In this document: piece after piece, positions 43,614 to 54,797 of the stretch | Position numbering within the stretch: the stretch's first letter is position 1 | How the letters are laid out: every line of letters begins with the position of its first letter | Assembly (NCBI GenBank): GCA_003194525.1 | Contig: NBIV01000116.1 | Coordinates: 1 to 64,000, forward strand | Length of the DNA: 64,000 nucleotides | From: Gracilariopsis chorda | Taxonomy: Eukaryota > Rhodophyta > Florideophyceae > Gracilariales > Gracilariaceae | Direction of reading: 5' to 3' | Position numbers and translations under genes: made by a program | Notes under the pieces: generated by a model | What the model saw: only the letters and a program-made list of their open reading frames with translations | Told to the model about the DNA's origin: nothing | Databases searched by the model: none

Positions 43614-46600
43614 TCACTCAACAAGGCTTTGCACGCACGAAGCACTTCGCTGCACACCCTTTCAACGGTACCGTTGGCCCAGGGCGAGTAGGCCGTGGTA
43701 AAGTGATGGTGCACACGCACTTCGGCCGTCAACTCGGCAATCAGCTGGTTCTTGAAATGAGAACCCTGATCGCTGACGAGCCAAGTCATACTTCCAAACG
43801 TCCCGAACCATGTACCCAGGGCGTCGGCTGCAGCCTCGCTTGTACAAGCTGTTGTAGGCCAGAGCCACACAAACGACGAAAGGTCGTCTCGAATGAGCAG
43901 CAAGTACTTCTTGTCATCCCGTCCGGGCCCCATGAACAGATAGTCCATGTGCACAACTTCATTCGGCCTCGACCCATGGAGAGCCGATCCGAGCGGACGG
44001 GGAATCAAATCGCCACTACGGGTGACGATGCAATGGAGGCAGCCTCGAACGAGGGTCTCGACGTCAGCACCCATCGTCGGCCACCACCATTCCTCAGCCA
44101 GCACACTCCTCGTAGCGTCGCGCCCGCGATGACCTAAGGTCCCGCAATGGGAGACCACGAGGATCTTGAGCTGTAGCTCCTTGTCCTCCTGCGGCACCCA
44201 AACGCGACCGCGCTTCTTCCAGACTCCTTCTTGCTCATCGAGCTTCAGGCCGTCCGGCCGAGTTGCGGCTTCTTGCGATTTCTTGATCGAGTCCATGTCT
44301 GGCCAGACGAAATCATCCGGAGATGGGATGAGCTGCTCCGAGTCTTGCAACAGCATACTGCTGACGGCGGAGCGTTCGCTCCTATCTCTGCGATACCCGC
44401 GCGTCCACCGCGTGAGCATGTCTGCGCAGACGTTGTCCTTCCCATCGATATGCTCGATCACGTAAGCAAAGCGGGACAAGAACAGTGCCCACCGTTGCAC
44501 TTTCGATACCACGTGGCGACCAAGAGCTGGTTCCAGCGCCAACGGCGCAAAGACAAACAGCAAATTGCGATGGTCCGTGAACACGTGCGTACGCACATGA
44601 CTCTGGAACAAATAATCCATCTTCTCTAACGTCTGGAAAATGGCAAATCCCTCCTTCTCGAAGGTTGTCCAACCTATCTCAGCTCCCTTGAACGAGGAAC
44701 CCAGAAATCCGAGGGGCTCGTGCCGTTGCTCCTCGAAGGGCAGTCGGAGCTGCACAGCATCCGTTTGCGTGACCACGCCAGACCAGTACATTTCAGAAGC
44801 ATCTGTAAAGACGCAAAGCACTTTCTCCGGGTCCGGATGTGAGAGAGTAACAGCATTGCGGAGGCTTTCTTGCATATCTGCAAACGCTTGGTCGTGTGTA
44901 GGGCCCCAAGAAAGGCTTCGCAGAGAGATACGGCGAATAGATCTATTCGTTCGGCGACCCGATTGAGCGTACGCTCGTTCCAAAACTTCCACGAGGGGGG
45001 CTATGCGAGCGGCAAAGTTAGGGATAGCATTAGCCATCCACCGGCAACAATAAATAAACTGCGCCAATTCTTCCGCGGTTTGCGGTGCGTCCATGTCTTT
45101 GAGACCGTCGAGACGCGCCGGGTCCATTCGATATCCATCCTTTGATACGATGCGACCGCACCACTTGAGCTCACGCTCGAACAGCTTGCACTTCCGAGCG
45201 TGAAGGAAGAGGTTCCGCTCCCTGCAGATTGCCAAAAACTCCTGGAGCTTGCTCAGCAACGTTGACTCGTCTTTCGCATGAATACTGAAGTCGTCCAACC
45301 ACGCCTTGACCGAATCACGCAACGAAGCGAACAGTGGCTCCACTGAACTCTGAAAGTACGACGTCGCATTGGCCAGTCCTGGCAACACCCTCTTCGACAC
45401 CACGACTCCACGCGGTGTGACGATGCCACATGCCGAGTACGAATCGGGGTGCAAAGGCAACTGCCAATAGCCCGATACGAAGTCCAAACTTGCGAAACAT
45501 GTGCTTCCAGCAAAGTCGGAGACCTCCGAGTCCAGGTGAGGCATAGGCCACGCCTCCTTGATTGTTGCGGCGTTCACCGGCCGCAAGTCAACAGCCATGC
45601 GGTACCGCGCTTTCGACCCATGCTTGGGGACCAGCAGCGGTGCCGCTTGCCACGCAGCTGAGGGCATGTCTTCCACGAAGCCCATCTCTCGCAGCGCGTC
45701 CACGTACTTGTCCAAGAACAGGCGCTGGTCCGGCGAGTAGCGTCGTGCCTTCACTCTAACCGACCGCTTGCCTGGTTCCAGGCGTACCCTCATCGGCTCG
45801 ACGTCAGCTGGTGGGGATTTTCCCAGCCGGAGCCGAAAAACCGAACGGTACTCCTTCATCATCGTGGAGAGCCTCCCCACTCCTGTGGGGCTCAGGCCAT
45901 TTGATTGCGCTCGTTCGAGCATCTTGTCGAGCGCTGCGTCGAGAGCCTCAGGGGGATCATCGCCGAGATCGACGTACACGTCGCTATCTTCCAGGCGGTC
46001 GCCTCCTCCTTCTCCGCCCTCTCGATGAAAAGCACTGCCCCAATCGAACCCTCGTTCGCGGAGCATGCTCCCTATTGAGGTGGCACCACCCGCACTGGGG
46101 TCGTCGTTCTGTCCCCTGGCCTGCAACAGGCCAGGTACATCGACGCTACCACCCAGGCGGTCACGGGCAGCTGCCAGCATGACACGGTTGTCCAACCCCA
46201 AAGCAGCCAACAAATGTCGGCCGATGTAAGCATGAGCCAGCTCATCATCACTGACTAGCCAACGCACCCGACGCAGCAGGAGCTTCTCTCCATGCCTTAT
46301 CCTCAACTCGATATCCGATTGTGTCGATCGACTACAGCGAATCGGGGGGACGGACGTCGCCGCGTTGCCAAACAGCATGACTTCCTTGAGCTTCTCAACC
46401 CTTACATTCGGATCCGCCTTCATGATAGCCTTGAGCAAGGCAGATGAGATCACGTTCGTGTCCGAGCCTTGATCGGCGAGCAAGGTGCTCTCCACAGCGC
46501 CGTTGCAAAACGAAGCGCTGAACAGCGATGAATTGTCGTCCCGGTCATCGGCGCCCGAGATCGCACCGATCTTCTTACCCGACGAACTCCCACCTTCACT

Positions 46601-47599
46601 CTTGCGGCGCTTGTCGAAGTACTCTGCGAGATACTTCGTCTTCTCTTCATCCGAGGCCAGGTTGCAGTTACGGATGTAGTGCCGCTTACCACAGCGCGGC
46701 AGCAGACACAACGGCAGTTCTGCCGGGCGCTTCCGGCTGCCCTGCTGGGACCCACCGGTAGCCGCTTTCTCACCGTCACTCTGTCCTGATCTCGATTTGT
46801 CCTCTTTTTCGCGCCCGGGCGTGCGATTCCGCCCCCGGCGCTTCTTGCGGTGGGTGCTGGCACTGCCAGACCCCCCACCGTACACATCATCTCGATCGGA
46901 GTCGGACTGCTCAGCCCTGTAGCCCTTGGCCGACTCGTGTCGATCGATGACCTTGGCTTCCTCCGCGAGTTCTCGCATGAACTTGCCGAAGTCCTTCTCC
47001 AACTCGTCCTTGCGCAGTCGGAGCGTTAGCATCATGCGGGTCCGCAGATCGGCATGAGTGATGCGTTTCATGATATGCCGAACGGCCAACTTCGGTTGCC
47101 GCTTGACAAAATCGTCGTAGCCACAGTGACGGAGCTTCTCATTGTACTGTAAGCAAAGGCGCCACACCTGCCGCTGGAGGTTAGCGGTCTTGTCGGCGTT
47201 CGCCAGCTTCACATCTTGCAGCTCTCTCTCGATACGGGCCAGATCGTAGTCGGCGGGATCCACGCGTGCGCGCTCTTCGACGCACTGCCGCAGGTCCTCC
47301 TCGGTGATATCCTCCACTGTGTCGGCCGACACCCAGTTGGCTAACACCAGCAGCTCCAAGATTGACTTGTCGATCGAGTTGCGGTAGCTTGTGAGCGGAA
47401 TCTGAACAGATTGCTCTTCGTTCTTCTCGGCGACACGACGCTCATAGATCTCCCTCGCTTCCTTGAACTGGACGAAGTTCGCGGTCGCGATGTCTTCTAG
47501 CCGAGGTGCCTCGACTGTCTCAACGATGGTCTGCTTGACGGTAGCGTTGTCATCGCGCGTTCGCGCACCAGACCCTGCTTGTCTTGTCGCAGTTGGCAT
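43322..47599 (-). CDS. Gag-Pol polyprotein of element D (1425 aa)
   Basis: The ATG at 47599 lies 45 bp after the 5' LTR. Residues 1-290 are Gag-like with an RKKRRGRNR basic patch. A zinc knuckle variant CX4CX3HX4C follows at about 298-312. The protease active site reads LLADQGSD (about 373-380) where most have D-S/T-G. RT has PMPHLDSE, FASLDFVSGYWQ and WLDD. RNase H shows FTDASEMYWSG and FTDHRNL. The integrase zinc finger (HCGTLGH...CLHC) and DDE core (HMDYLF, SDQGSHF, NGTVERV) are all present. The frame has no internal stop. It ends at 43322 shortly after entering an incorrect frame past FTGHLPFARFF; the chromodomain-like tail is in the -1 frame. The element is probably active or very recently so. 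Confidence 0.93.
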   Translation of the reverse strand: MPTATRQAGSGARTRDDNATVKQTIVETVEAPRLEDIATANFVQFKEAREIYERRVAEKNEEQSVQIPLTSYRNSIDKSILELLVLANWVSADTVEDITEEDLRQCVEERARVDPADYDLARIERELQDVKLANADKTANLQRQVWRLCLQYNEKLRHCGYDDFVKRQPKLAVRHIMKRITHADLRTRMMLTLRLRKDELEKDFGKFMRELAEEAKVIDRHESAKGYRAEQSDSDRDDVYGGGSGSASTHRKKRRGRNRTPGREKEDKSRSGQSDGEKAATGGSQQGSRKRPAELPLCLLPRCGKRHYIRNCNLASDEEKTKYLAEYFDKRRKSEGGSSSGKKIGAISGADDRDDNSSLFSASFCNGAVESTLLADQGSDTNVISSALLKAIMKADPNVRVEKLKEVMLFGNAATSVPPIRCSRSTQSDIELRIRHGEKLLLRRVRWLVSDDELAHAYIGRHLLAALGLDNRVMLAAARDRLGGSVDVPGLLQARGQNDDPSAGGATSIGSMLRERGFDWGSAFHREGGEGGGDRLEDSDVYVDLGDDPPEALDAALDKMLERAQSNGLSPTGVGRLSTMMKEYRSVFRLRLGKSPPADVEPMRVRLEPGKRSVRVKARRYSPDQRLFLDKYVDALREMGFVEDMPSAAWQAAPLLVPKHGSKARYRMAVDLRPVNAATIKEAWPMPHLDSEVSDFAGSTCFASLDFVSGYWQLPLHPDSYSACGIVTPRGVVVSKRVLPGLANATSYFQSSVEPLFASLRDSVKAWLDDFSIHAKDESTLLSKLQEFLAICRERNLFLHARKCKLFERELKWCGRIVSKDGYRMDPARLDGLKDMDAPQTAEELAQFIYCCRWMANAIPNFAARIAPLVEVLERAYAQSGRRTNRSIRRISLRSLSWGPTHDQAFADMQESLRNAVTLSHPDPEKVLCVFTDASEMYWSGVVTQTDAVQLRLPFEEQRHEPLGFLGSSFKGAEIGWTTFEKEGFAIFQTLEKMDYLFQSHVRTHVFTDHRNLLFVFAPLALEPALGRHVVSKVQRWALFLSRFAYVIEHIDGKDNVCADMLTRWTRGYRRDRSERSAVSSMLLQDSEQLIPSPDDFVWPDMDSIKKSQEAATRPDGLKLDEQEGVWKKRGRVWVPQEDKELQLKILVVSHCGTLGHRGRDATRSVLAEEWWWPTMGADVETLVRGCLHCIVTRSGDLIPRPLGSALHGSRPNEVVHMDYLFMGPGRDDKKYLLLIRDDLSSFVWLWPTTACTSEAAADALGTWFGTFGSMTWLVSDQGSHFKNQLIAELTAEVRVHHHFTTAYSPWANGTVERVCSEVLRACKALLSEWKLAPQDWPAVTECVQSVLNHAPLKRLGLRDPENSEVYRTPLEVFTGHLPFARFFVRCRSRHTAVLGRRTKCGPGNLWTSESCKVPCAMFIATWKD

Positions 47600-47643
47600 G
47601 ATTTCCAGTCAACTCCAATACCCTCGCGCGATGGAGTATATAC

Positions 47644-47999
47644 TGTGACGTTGCGGGGCTGAAAGGGAATCAGGTCGAACGACCAAGGGGCAGGCAAACA
47701 CAGAGTTGGTGCTGCACCGGCCGCGGGGACTTGAGGTCAGTTCTGTTGTTCCCTCTCTGGCCTGACCGGGCTCACCTTTATTAGACCTACTCACTACCGC
47801 CGCCGGCCGCCCGGCGGTACCATGTCCTCCAATCACTGGACGCCATTGGTCCAAGTTGGCCGAACGGCTTACAGATGGGCGGGCTTCCACTACCGGAGAA
47901 ACCTACCGCGCCATCCCGCTCTCGTCGTCCCGTGTCTGCCAAGCTCCCTCGACAGACCACAGCGACGGACGCAGGCGAGTAGAACTACTCAGCGTCACA
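47644..47999 (-). repeat. 5' LTR of element D (356 bp)
   Basis: It is identical by eye to 42395-42750, including the AATAAA on the minus strand at 47777-47782. The sequence downstream (minus strand) begins GTATATACTCCATCGCGCG and shows no TGG-type tRNA complement; it contains the palindrome TCGCGCGA. The priming mechanism is thus unclear. Confidence 0.95.
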
Positions 48000-48003
48000 G
48001 ACC
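48000..48003. repeat. Target site duplication of element D, right
   Basis: GACC, matching 42391-42394. Confidence 0.8.
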
Positions 48004-51000
48004 CTACGGTGGCTCCTGCAACTTGAACAACTGGAGATAGTACGCCACCACAAGGGACGTCAACCAAACCTCTTGGAAATGTATGAACAAAAACCTGAGA
48101 GGTCATTGACTAGATGCTTGGTCACGTATTTAGCATATCCAGAATTTGGTACCGTAGAAGTTGGTATAGATGGACGGCGCTCTATGAAACCATGGAACCG
48201 CACCATCAAATACAAAATATTTTCCCGTAAGGTACTTGTGCCAACAGAATGTAAACCCACCAACTGGTTCACGTAACGCCCACGCTGTGCTTTGAAGCAA
48301 AGGGGAGGAGAAGAAAATATTTTTGAAGCAACATCACCAAAGTTTAACAGCAAACGAACCAGGGAAGTAGAACTACTGGTCAAATTTGTGAGTGGGATAT
48401 TTGCCGACCCAAGTAGAACTATGACCAAACGTAATACGGTATGGCCAGATGTTCACTGAGGTTCGTCACGATCATGGGTTGAATCTGCCACTAAAGATAA
48501 GCATGCTATATTGAAAGCTTCACAGATGGTCAAAGCATGGTCACTAGGACCAATAGGAATGACAGATCTGATTGCTTTGGAGCGATGTACCTCTCTTCGA
48601 ACCAATTGGTAAGGAACAGGAACAATTCATTCCGAGTGGTAGCTGAACCAGTCCCAGGATGTTGCATTCTACAAGGATAGTCTGCAGCAGGACACGTTCT
48701 ACCACAAGGTTAAACGGGCCTTGATCAGTTTGGATTCTGCATACTATACCGAATATCATCAAGTCGTGAACGGTTTCTGAGTGAGCAGACGTCAGGTTAA
48801 TAACCATTTAACAATGAGAACCTCTTGTGTGGATAAGATGGCGTACCTTTACTGACTTTTTAACAGTGTCTGGGCACTTGGGTGAACGCCATAGAGAACA
48901 ACCATGCCGATGGGCTTGCACGTAACGCCATCGATATGGTGCGAAGGGGTGAAAAGAAACTACCACTCCTGCTTTGGTCGGGGCCGTCCACATGCAGCCG
49001 AATAGTGTTGATCAAAGAATCTGCTTTTTTTGAAGGGCCGAGGTCAGCGCCAAACGATACAATGCACGTTAGTTGAGTAACCGAGTCGGTGTACACTATT
49101 GTGTGTAGAGCACTGGCGTTAGCGTGGTTGAAACATTTAAGTATTTGGAACGTTCTAAGAATGAAAATTGCGCGTTCCCAGCCTCTGAAATGGATAAGAT
49201 TCGGAGATACGGACCAAAAGGTGAATTGCATTTTTAGGTACCGTATGGAGAGGTAGTGTCCTTGTTGGATTTCTTGATTCACCTCATCAGTAGCCTAACG
49301 GCTGTGTGGCTGCGCACGATGGTAAATTGCCCGCGAAGGTTATTCTAAACCGGCTGGTACATTGATGGGGGTTGGCAGCTAGTGCTTCACTCGCTGCAAG
49401 CACATTTTGGTGTCGTGCGCTGCTTAATGTGCTCTCTCTGCGGTGTTTTTGGTCAACCAAAGAAGTTTTGCAGTGCTCAGAAGTGACGGTACCGAAATGT
49501 TCTTGAGGGGACACCGTCACAAAGCAGGGCTGGGTTCATTGCCATCAAGTCCACGAGAAGTTGAATCCTTGAACGTTTCTAGCAGTTTGTGCTGTCGCCT
49601 ACTGGCCGCATGGCAAAATGGAAAATCGCTTGGAAGCAGAATAGGTATGTGACCAGATGGAGCAGCTATCAAAAGGAAAAGCCTTGACCATCGGAACGAT
49701 ATCTCTTGGTTTGTTTGTAGAAATTGGGATGATGTTTCTATGTTCTATTCGGGTAGTTTAGCAAAATGGTTATGACGAACTCGTATGCGTGCCCACTGGT
49801 ATTTCATGCATGGCGGAAAATACGAAAAGGGGCAAACCGACCAGAAATAGCAGGATGTCAGCCAATTTGGATAGCTCAACCACTCCATAAAACTTCTTTT
49901 ATAAACACTTTTTCGGCTTCGTACTCAATAAGAGGAGGAGGCGTCTACGTTACATGGCACCCACGGATGATTTGACCCACTGGATAAAGGTGGGACGCCG
50001 TCGTAACTGGTTGGATAACACCAAGCCTACTGGTTGGGGTAAAACGATATCCAGTGGGTACCACTTGGTCGTGTTCCTCAACAGAGGTGAGGGCGGATGC
50101 CGATAGGTTTGTTCATGGATCCAACAGGTAGTTTATTTGTGCCGGATACCTTGCCTTGCAGGAAAACCAGCTGGTGTAGCGCCAGCTGTATAAGCGAATA
50201 GGGTAGGCATAAATCCGCCAGGAAAGAACGCAAACCATATGGTACGCTGAAGAAAATCCTAGAAGTTGTCTCAAATTTCGAACGAAGGGACCATGTTGCT
50301 AGAAGAAGATCATGACACCGAAAGACGTTTGCTGGCTATACCAAGATGTAGAATCCGAGGGACTCATTGGCCACTCCCTACTGGTGGAAAAGAACGGTAA
50401 GTGTATAAAGGGGGCGCTTCAACAAACTCGCTTTAGCAGACGGTGCGGGTTCCTGTGCAATTTTTGATCTTCTGTGCCTCATTTTGTTAGATTCTAATGC
50501 ATTTTCTAATCTGATGGGAGACATCAGCAGACCGCAAACCATAATGTACCAAATGGTAAATGGGTTGAAGGCCATGAAAGGATTTAAGACCGTGGTAAGC
50601 AACGTTTTGTGGTACTGATATAGTTCACGCATTCGGCATGAGTAAACCAGCTGGAATGATAATCATATCTTTTCGGAAATGACCGATTGGTTGGCAGGGA
50701 ACAAAGAAGACGTAGGGATACATCTTCTTTGGCCTTAGATCTATTTTTACTGAAGACGTGTATCAAAGGGAAGAACTGCAAGGCAAGAGGAAGTACCCGC
50801 ATGCACGAAATAAGACGTTATCCGCACGATGAAGCAAGTATGATCGGATCAGTGGTGAAGCCTACCATATGTTGCTGCAGAAGGAAAATATTACCAGAAT
50901 GGTGTCATAACCGAGGTAATGAGAGGAAGAGAGAACCAAATGGTATCCAGAGAATGGAGAACCCAGCCGGCAGGTAAGCATTGACCGCAAAGAAGGCGTT

Positions 51001-51099
51001 CTGATCGGCGTGTGGATTACCGAATGGATGACTACACACTCGGAATGATGGCGCAAGATCAAACCACGATCGAGACCGTTCACTGACACTACGCATCTG
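48004..51099 (+). other. 3' noncoding region of family C with palindromic motifs
   Basis: No gene is recognisable over 3.1 kb. The palindromic motif ACCA-N(2-4)-TGGT recurs: ACCAATTGGT near 48600, ACCAGCTGGT near 50169, AACCATATGGT near 50235, ACCAAATGGT near 50548 and 50937, and ACCAGAATGGT near 50893. Like 1-1147 in family A, the region lies between integrase and the 3' LTR. Confidence 0.5.
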
Positions 51100-51685
51100 G
51101 CCACAGTGTACAGCCACGAGGGCATGCCGGTTGGTAGGACGAGGGTCAGTAATACAGTGACATCTGACCACATGGGCCGTGCAGCGGCGGCTGTACGAAT
51201 AAGTTAGTGTGCCACGTTGGTTATAGTGGCTAACTAATGAGAGTACTCATTTACTTCATTATTCTAGATAGGTAGTGATACTGCAATACTGTAGCGTTGA
51301 GGGCCGGCCCCAAAATTTGTCACGTAGCAGAGTCCACCTGAGTTTGAGCCTTACTTATCCTTGAGGTAGGTGGAGCAATAACTCTCCGAGAATGTTAAGG
51401 GCAAGCGCCTCCTCGCTCAGTGTGATACTATTTGGTTTTGCAGTCAACCATCTAGTTTAGCCAAGACGATTCAGGCTCTACTAGCCCATGTGCGCCATAC
51501 AACCAACACTACTCATTGATTACGTTTAACACCGCAGGCTATCTCGCGCCTCTAGTGGTTTGGTGCTGCCACCCCCATCCGGGTGCCCCACGTTCACCCT
51601 TCAAGTTGAAACCTTGCCGCGCTCTCAATAAGTGTTATTCTGAGGATGTACCGAGCTGGTACTCAGTACCGAGTTGGTTGTAGCA
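51100..51685 (+). repeat. 3' LTR of family C
   Basis: It aligns with 29330-29937, ending GGTTGTAGCA. Divergence from the 5' LTR is high by eye (roughly a quarter of positions plus indels), so this insertion is old. Confidence 0.72.
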
Positions 51686-53199
51686 CAAAACCGAACAACC
51701 GAACACAGTGGAACTGATTCGCGCAAAACCATCCGAAAATTGCACCACTGCCAATGCGATACATACTGGACTCACCAAACCATGAGGGGGAGATTTGGCG
51801 TATCCGCTCCGGCCGAAGGCCATTCCAAAACGTCCACTCGAGATGGCCCGACTGTGCTCCGAGTGAGTCCAAATGGTCTTCGAGAGCTGCAACGTACGTC
51901 GCACGAAGTATGATAAGCATTTGGGGTGTCTGAAATTTCGTCAGCAACCATATTTGTCTGCTCGAGAAGCAGTCCTTATGGCCCAGATACCATCCATGGC
52001 AGTAAGTGACTTTAACATTTTGGGTGCCCAAGGGCCATTCTTACTAATAGAACAGTGCGGAAAGTAAAGAGAAGCGAGCATGCGCCAACCAGGAGACCAA
52101 TAGAACAAGATGTTCTCTTGTGAAAGTACTTGACCCCCCACGGTCAGTCAGACGCCATGTCAGAATATCATCGTTAGGCACGGCAAACCGCACTCTGACG
52201 AAAAACATGGCGGCCCAAGGGTGCTGGTGCTCATCTTGTGACCCAACCTTTCCACTCCAACCATCGGAGGTCTTGTCATCTGCGCTAAATGACCTCAGGA
52301 ACAATTGTTGAAATGTGCCAAATACAATGGTTTCGACCATTGAACCCCGACGTCGCCTCTGAACAACGTAAGCACTTACAATTCCCAAACTAATTCTGAA
52401 ATCTACGTTTGAATCTTTTCCTGTGCTTGATAGTAGAATACGTAGCCAAGGTTTTAGGGTCTGGGTTCTGCAAATGAGCTTCATCTTTGAGACTTAAAAA
52501 CAATTTTTCTGATACCACTTTGTGCACATCATATAAATAGGCCCATTGGTCGTCTCTCGTAATCTGAAGTTTATTGAAAAAAAGAAAGTTGGTGTCTCCA
52601 TCGTCCTCGACCACGGGACTTAAAATTGAAAACCCTTCAGGGGAGGGAGATCGTTCATGTAAAATAAGGCCAATTGATTGTAAAATTAACATCCAAACCA
52701 TCATAGCGTTCTAGATGTGAGCTCCAGTATGGTCATACGTCTCGAACACGACCAGACACAGAAAAAGGCAGAAAGTAACCGAGATATTTCGTTGAGGCCA
52801 ATGGACAAACCATCTACTCATTCCATGTGGTAAGGATTCTTACACACAGTCATAGGATTTCGTTGTAATTTCCGTGTATTCGGGCTGTCCACACTTCAAT
52901 CCTACTGCATCGAAAATACTGGAACAAGAAACTTCGGCAATACCTAAATTCCAAGTTGGTCATCGTGGGGGCACGTTTTGGGCAGAACCACCATACTTCC
53001 AGCAAGCGGGGATACGTGAGATGCGGTTCCCATCGCGCCGTGACCTTTGACAATGTCCCTACTGTTTAGAGGCCGATCGTTTCCGGCCAACACGTATTTC
53101 TGGCCAGGGATAGCCCCCTTGTGGCCACGCCACGCGTAACCTGTTTTCAGCCAATAGCGGGCCACAATATTTTCCAGGATTGCTGACTTTGGAAGCTAC
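51686..53199. other. Unannotated stretch between families C and E
   Basis: Minus-strand frames at 51663-52031, 52044-52484 and 52390-52704 partly overlap. The last (VVEDDGDTNFLFFNKLQITRDD) looks protein-like but matches no family I know. The right part (52750-53199) should be the degraded 3' end of family E. No LTR of family E was recognised on this side. Confidence 0.35.
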
Positions 53200-53930
53200 G
53201 TATTGTCATTGGGCGTTTAGCCGTACAACCGCAGTATGTATCACACTTCGCCATGTTCTGTCAGCACAGCTGACCCGATGCTATTAATAACGTACTCCCG
53301 TTGGTCGTCCATATCGGAGTCCTGAAGCACCATCTAGTCCAATGTTTCGTAGGTGTGGTGAGGAGGTGTTTTAGACCCGATGCCAAGTACAGATGCTCCA
53401 TGAAGTTGAAAATGATTTGGGATCGGTTGTCTGTGAGAACTTTGCCTGGTATGCCATAAGGGTAACTCCAGTGGGCCAGGAAAGCCGTAGCTACGTCTGT
53501 AGCAGTTGTTTATTTGAGCACAACTGATCCGGTCAGATTGGTAACCCGATCAGTAACTGCGAGTATAAATCGATTGCCATAACCATAGGATACGAAAGGC
53601 TATAAATTTCAAGGGCCCGAACGCCGGGAATAATTTAAATTTCTCTTGATGTAACGCTTTGGTCCCACGATTCCTGGCATATGGGTACAAGTCCTTGCGG
53701 TTGCTTTCACGTCGTTCGACATAGAGAGCCAACAGAGATATGTCCTCAGGATTTGATACATCTTGGTTCCCCCAGGGTGTCCAGCTAGACTTGGGTAGTG
53801 CAAAAGATAAAGTAGTCGTGCCCGCATTGTCTTAAGGACTACCCCATGTATTTCCCTGTCCAACAGCGAACGACCGTATAAGATTCCTATATTGTCATAA
53901 CCAAACAATGACCTAGGGGTCCGCACTCTT
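53200..53930 (-). pseudogene. Integrase region of family E, broken
   Basis: The zinc-finger part (HYPSLAGHPGGTKMYQILR) lies near 53740-53800. The core (FILAVTDRVTNL, then AHWSYPYGIPGKVLTDN) lies near 53440-53580. The rest is degraded. Stops occur throughout. Confidence 0.75.
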
Positions 53931-53968
53931 GCGCCTAGCCGTAGGCAATACTCGTACGTCTTCTGGGG

Positions 53969-54792
53969 CTAAAGAAATTCCTCCAGGCTAATTGGCGTCG
54001 GGTCTGTGCTTCTCAAGACGGCCATTTGGAAGTTCAATGAGGCACTTTCCGATTCCACAGTGCATAGAAGTGCTGCGACTTGTATGTCCATCCATTCAGC
54101 CATCCTCATCTCAGCCAGTATTGTTTTCTTTTCCTCATCCTTGGTGTTATATATTTCATCCAAGATCGTAGTAGTCTCGTCGTTTAATGGACTGGGCTTC
54201 ATACCATCGGTCAGGATGCGTGACAACGCATCTGCGGCCTGGTGTTCTACTCTTGACATACAGGACGTTTCTTAGTAATATTTGGCTAGCCGCAGTCTCC
54301 ATCAGGCCAGCTTGTATGACTTGTCGGTCATATTGAGCATCCAACGGAGATTGTGGTGATCCGTCCTAATGGTAAAGCAAATTACTTCAAAATGAGGCCG
54401 AAGGTGAAGCACTGAACATAAAATGGGTAAACACTCCTTTTCCGTGGTGCTATATGTCTATTTGGCCATGGCCAGAGACCTAAGTTAGTAGGATATTGGA
54501 CGATAATGCTGTAGAGACTCCTCCTCTTGAAGAACAGCACAGCGTACCTGGGTTCCAGAAACATCCATATCCGGGATATACAGGTTATTGAGATTGGTTA
54601 GTGCCACGACCGGTAGCCCAACCCAATCGTCCTTAAGTTGTTGGGAGGGCTCATATTGCTCAACCGTGAGGTCATCAAATTCCGATGGGATCTCTTTCTT
54701 CAGCACCTCATTCAGAGGTGCTGCAATCTTCGATAGCCCAGGGAAAAACTGAAAGTACAAATTATAAAGTAATAAGAAGAAGCGCAAGTCAT
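53969..54792 (-). pseudogene. End of RT and RNase H of family E, broken
   Basis: FPGLSKIAAPLNEVLKK matches FIPNFSDTAAPLNALLRKG of family A, and DMDVSGTQVRCAVLQ matches the RNase H start. RVEHQAADALSR near 54230-54260 marks the RNase H end. The RT part continues beyond the solo LTR from 55628. Confidence 0.8.
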
Positions 54793-54797
54793 TATGG
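54793..54797. repeat. Target site duplication of the solo LTR, left
   Basis: TATGG, repeated at 55623-55627. Confidence 0.88.

Larger units (their letters stand above)
42395..47999 (-). mobile_element. Ty3/gypsy retrotransposon D, complete and young
   Basis: Two 356-bp LTRs that appear identical by eye enclose one long gag-pol frame plus an overlapping 3' frame. The target duplication GACC is intact. Total length is 5605 bp. It belongs to a different gypsy lineage from A, C and E: single fused gag-pol, WLDD instead of YLDD in RT, and a chromodomain-like C terminus, resembling elements I know from oomycetes and other algae. It lacks the CC...GG hairpin pattern. It inserted into family C's integrase tail. 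Confidence 0.95.
29330..51685 (+). mobile_element. Ty3/gypsy retrotransposon, family C, old, doubly interrupted
   Basis: Plus-strand order is 5' LTR, primer site, gag, protease, RT and RNase H (to 34677), a Helitron insertion, the integrase half (from about 40870 to 42394), a gypsy element D insertion, a long hairpin-bearing 3' region and the 3' LTR. Integrase sequence stops where element D begins and the non-D sequence resumes at 48004. All coding parts contain many stops and frameshifts. Gag, protease and RT are diverged relatives of family A, with the same primer site, so A and C are one lineage. Without its insertions the element would be about 10-11 kb. Confidence 0.85.
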
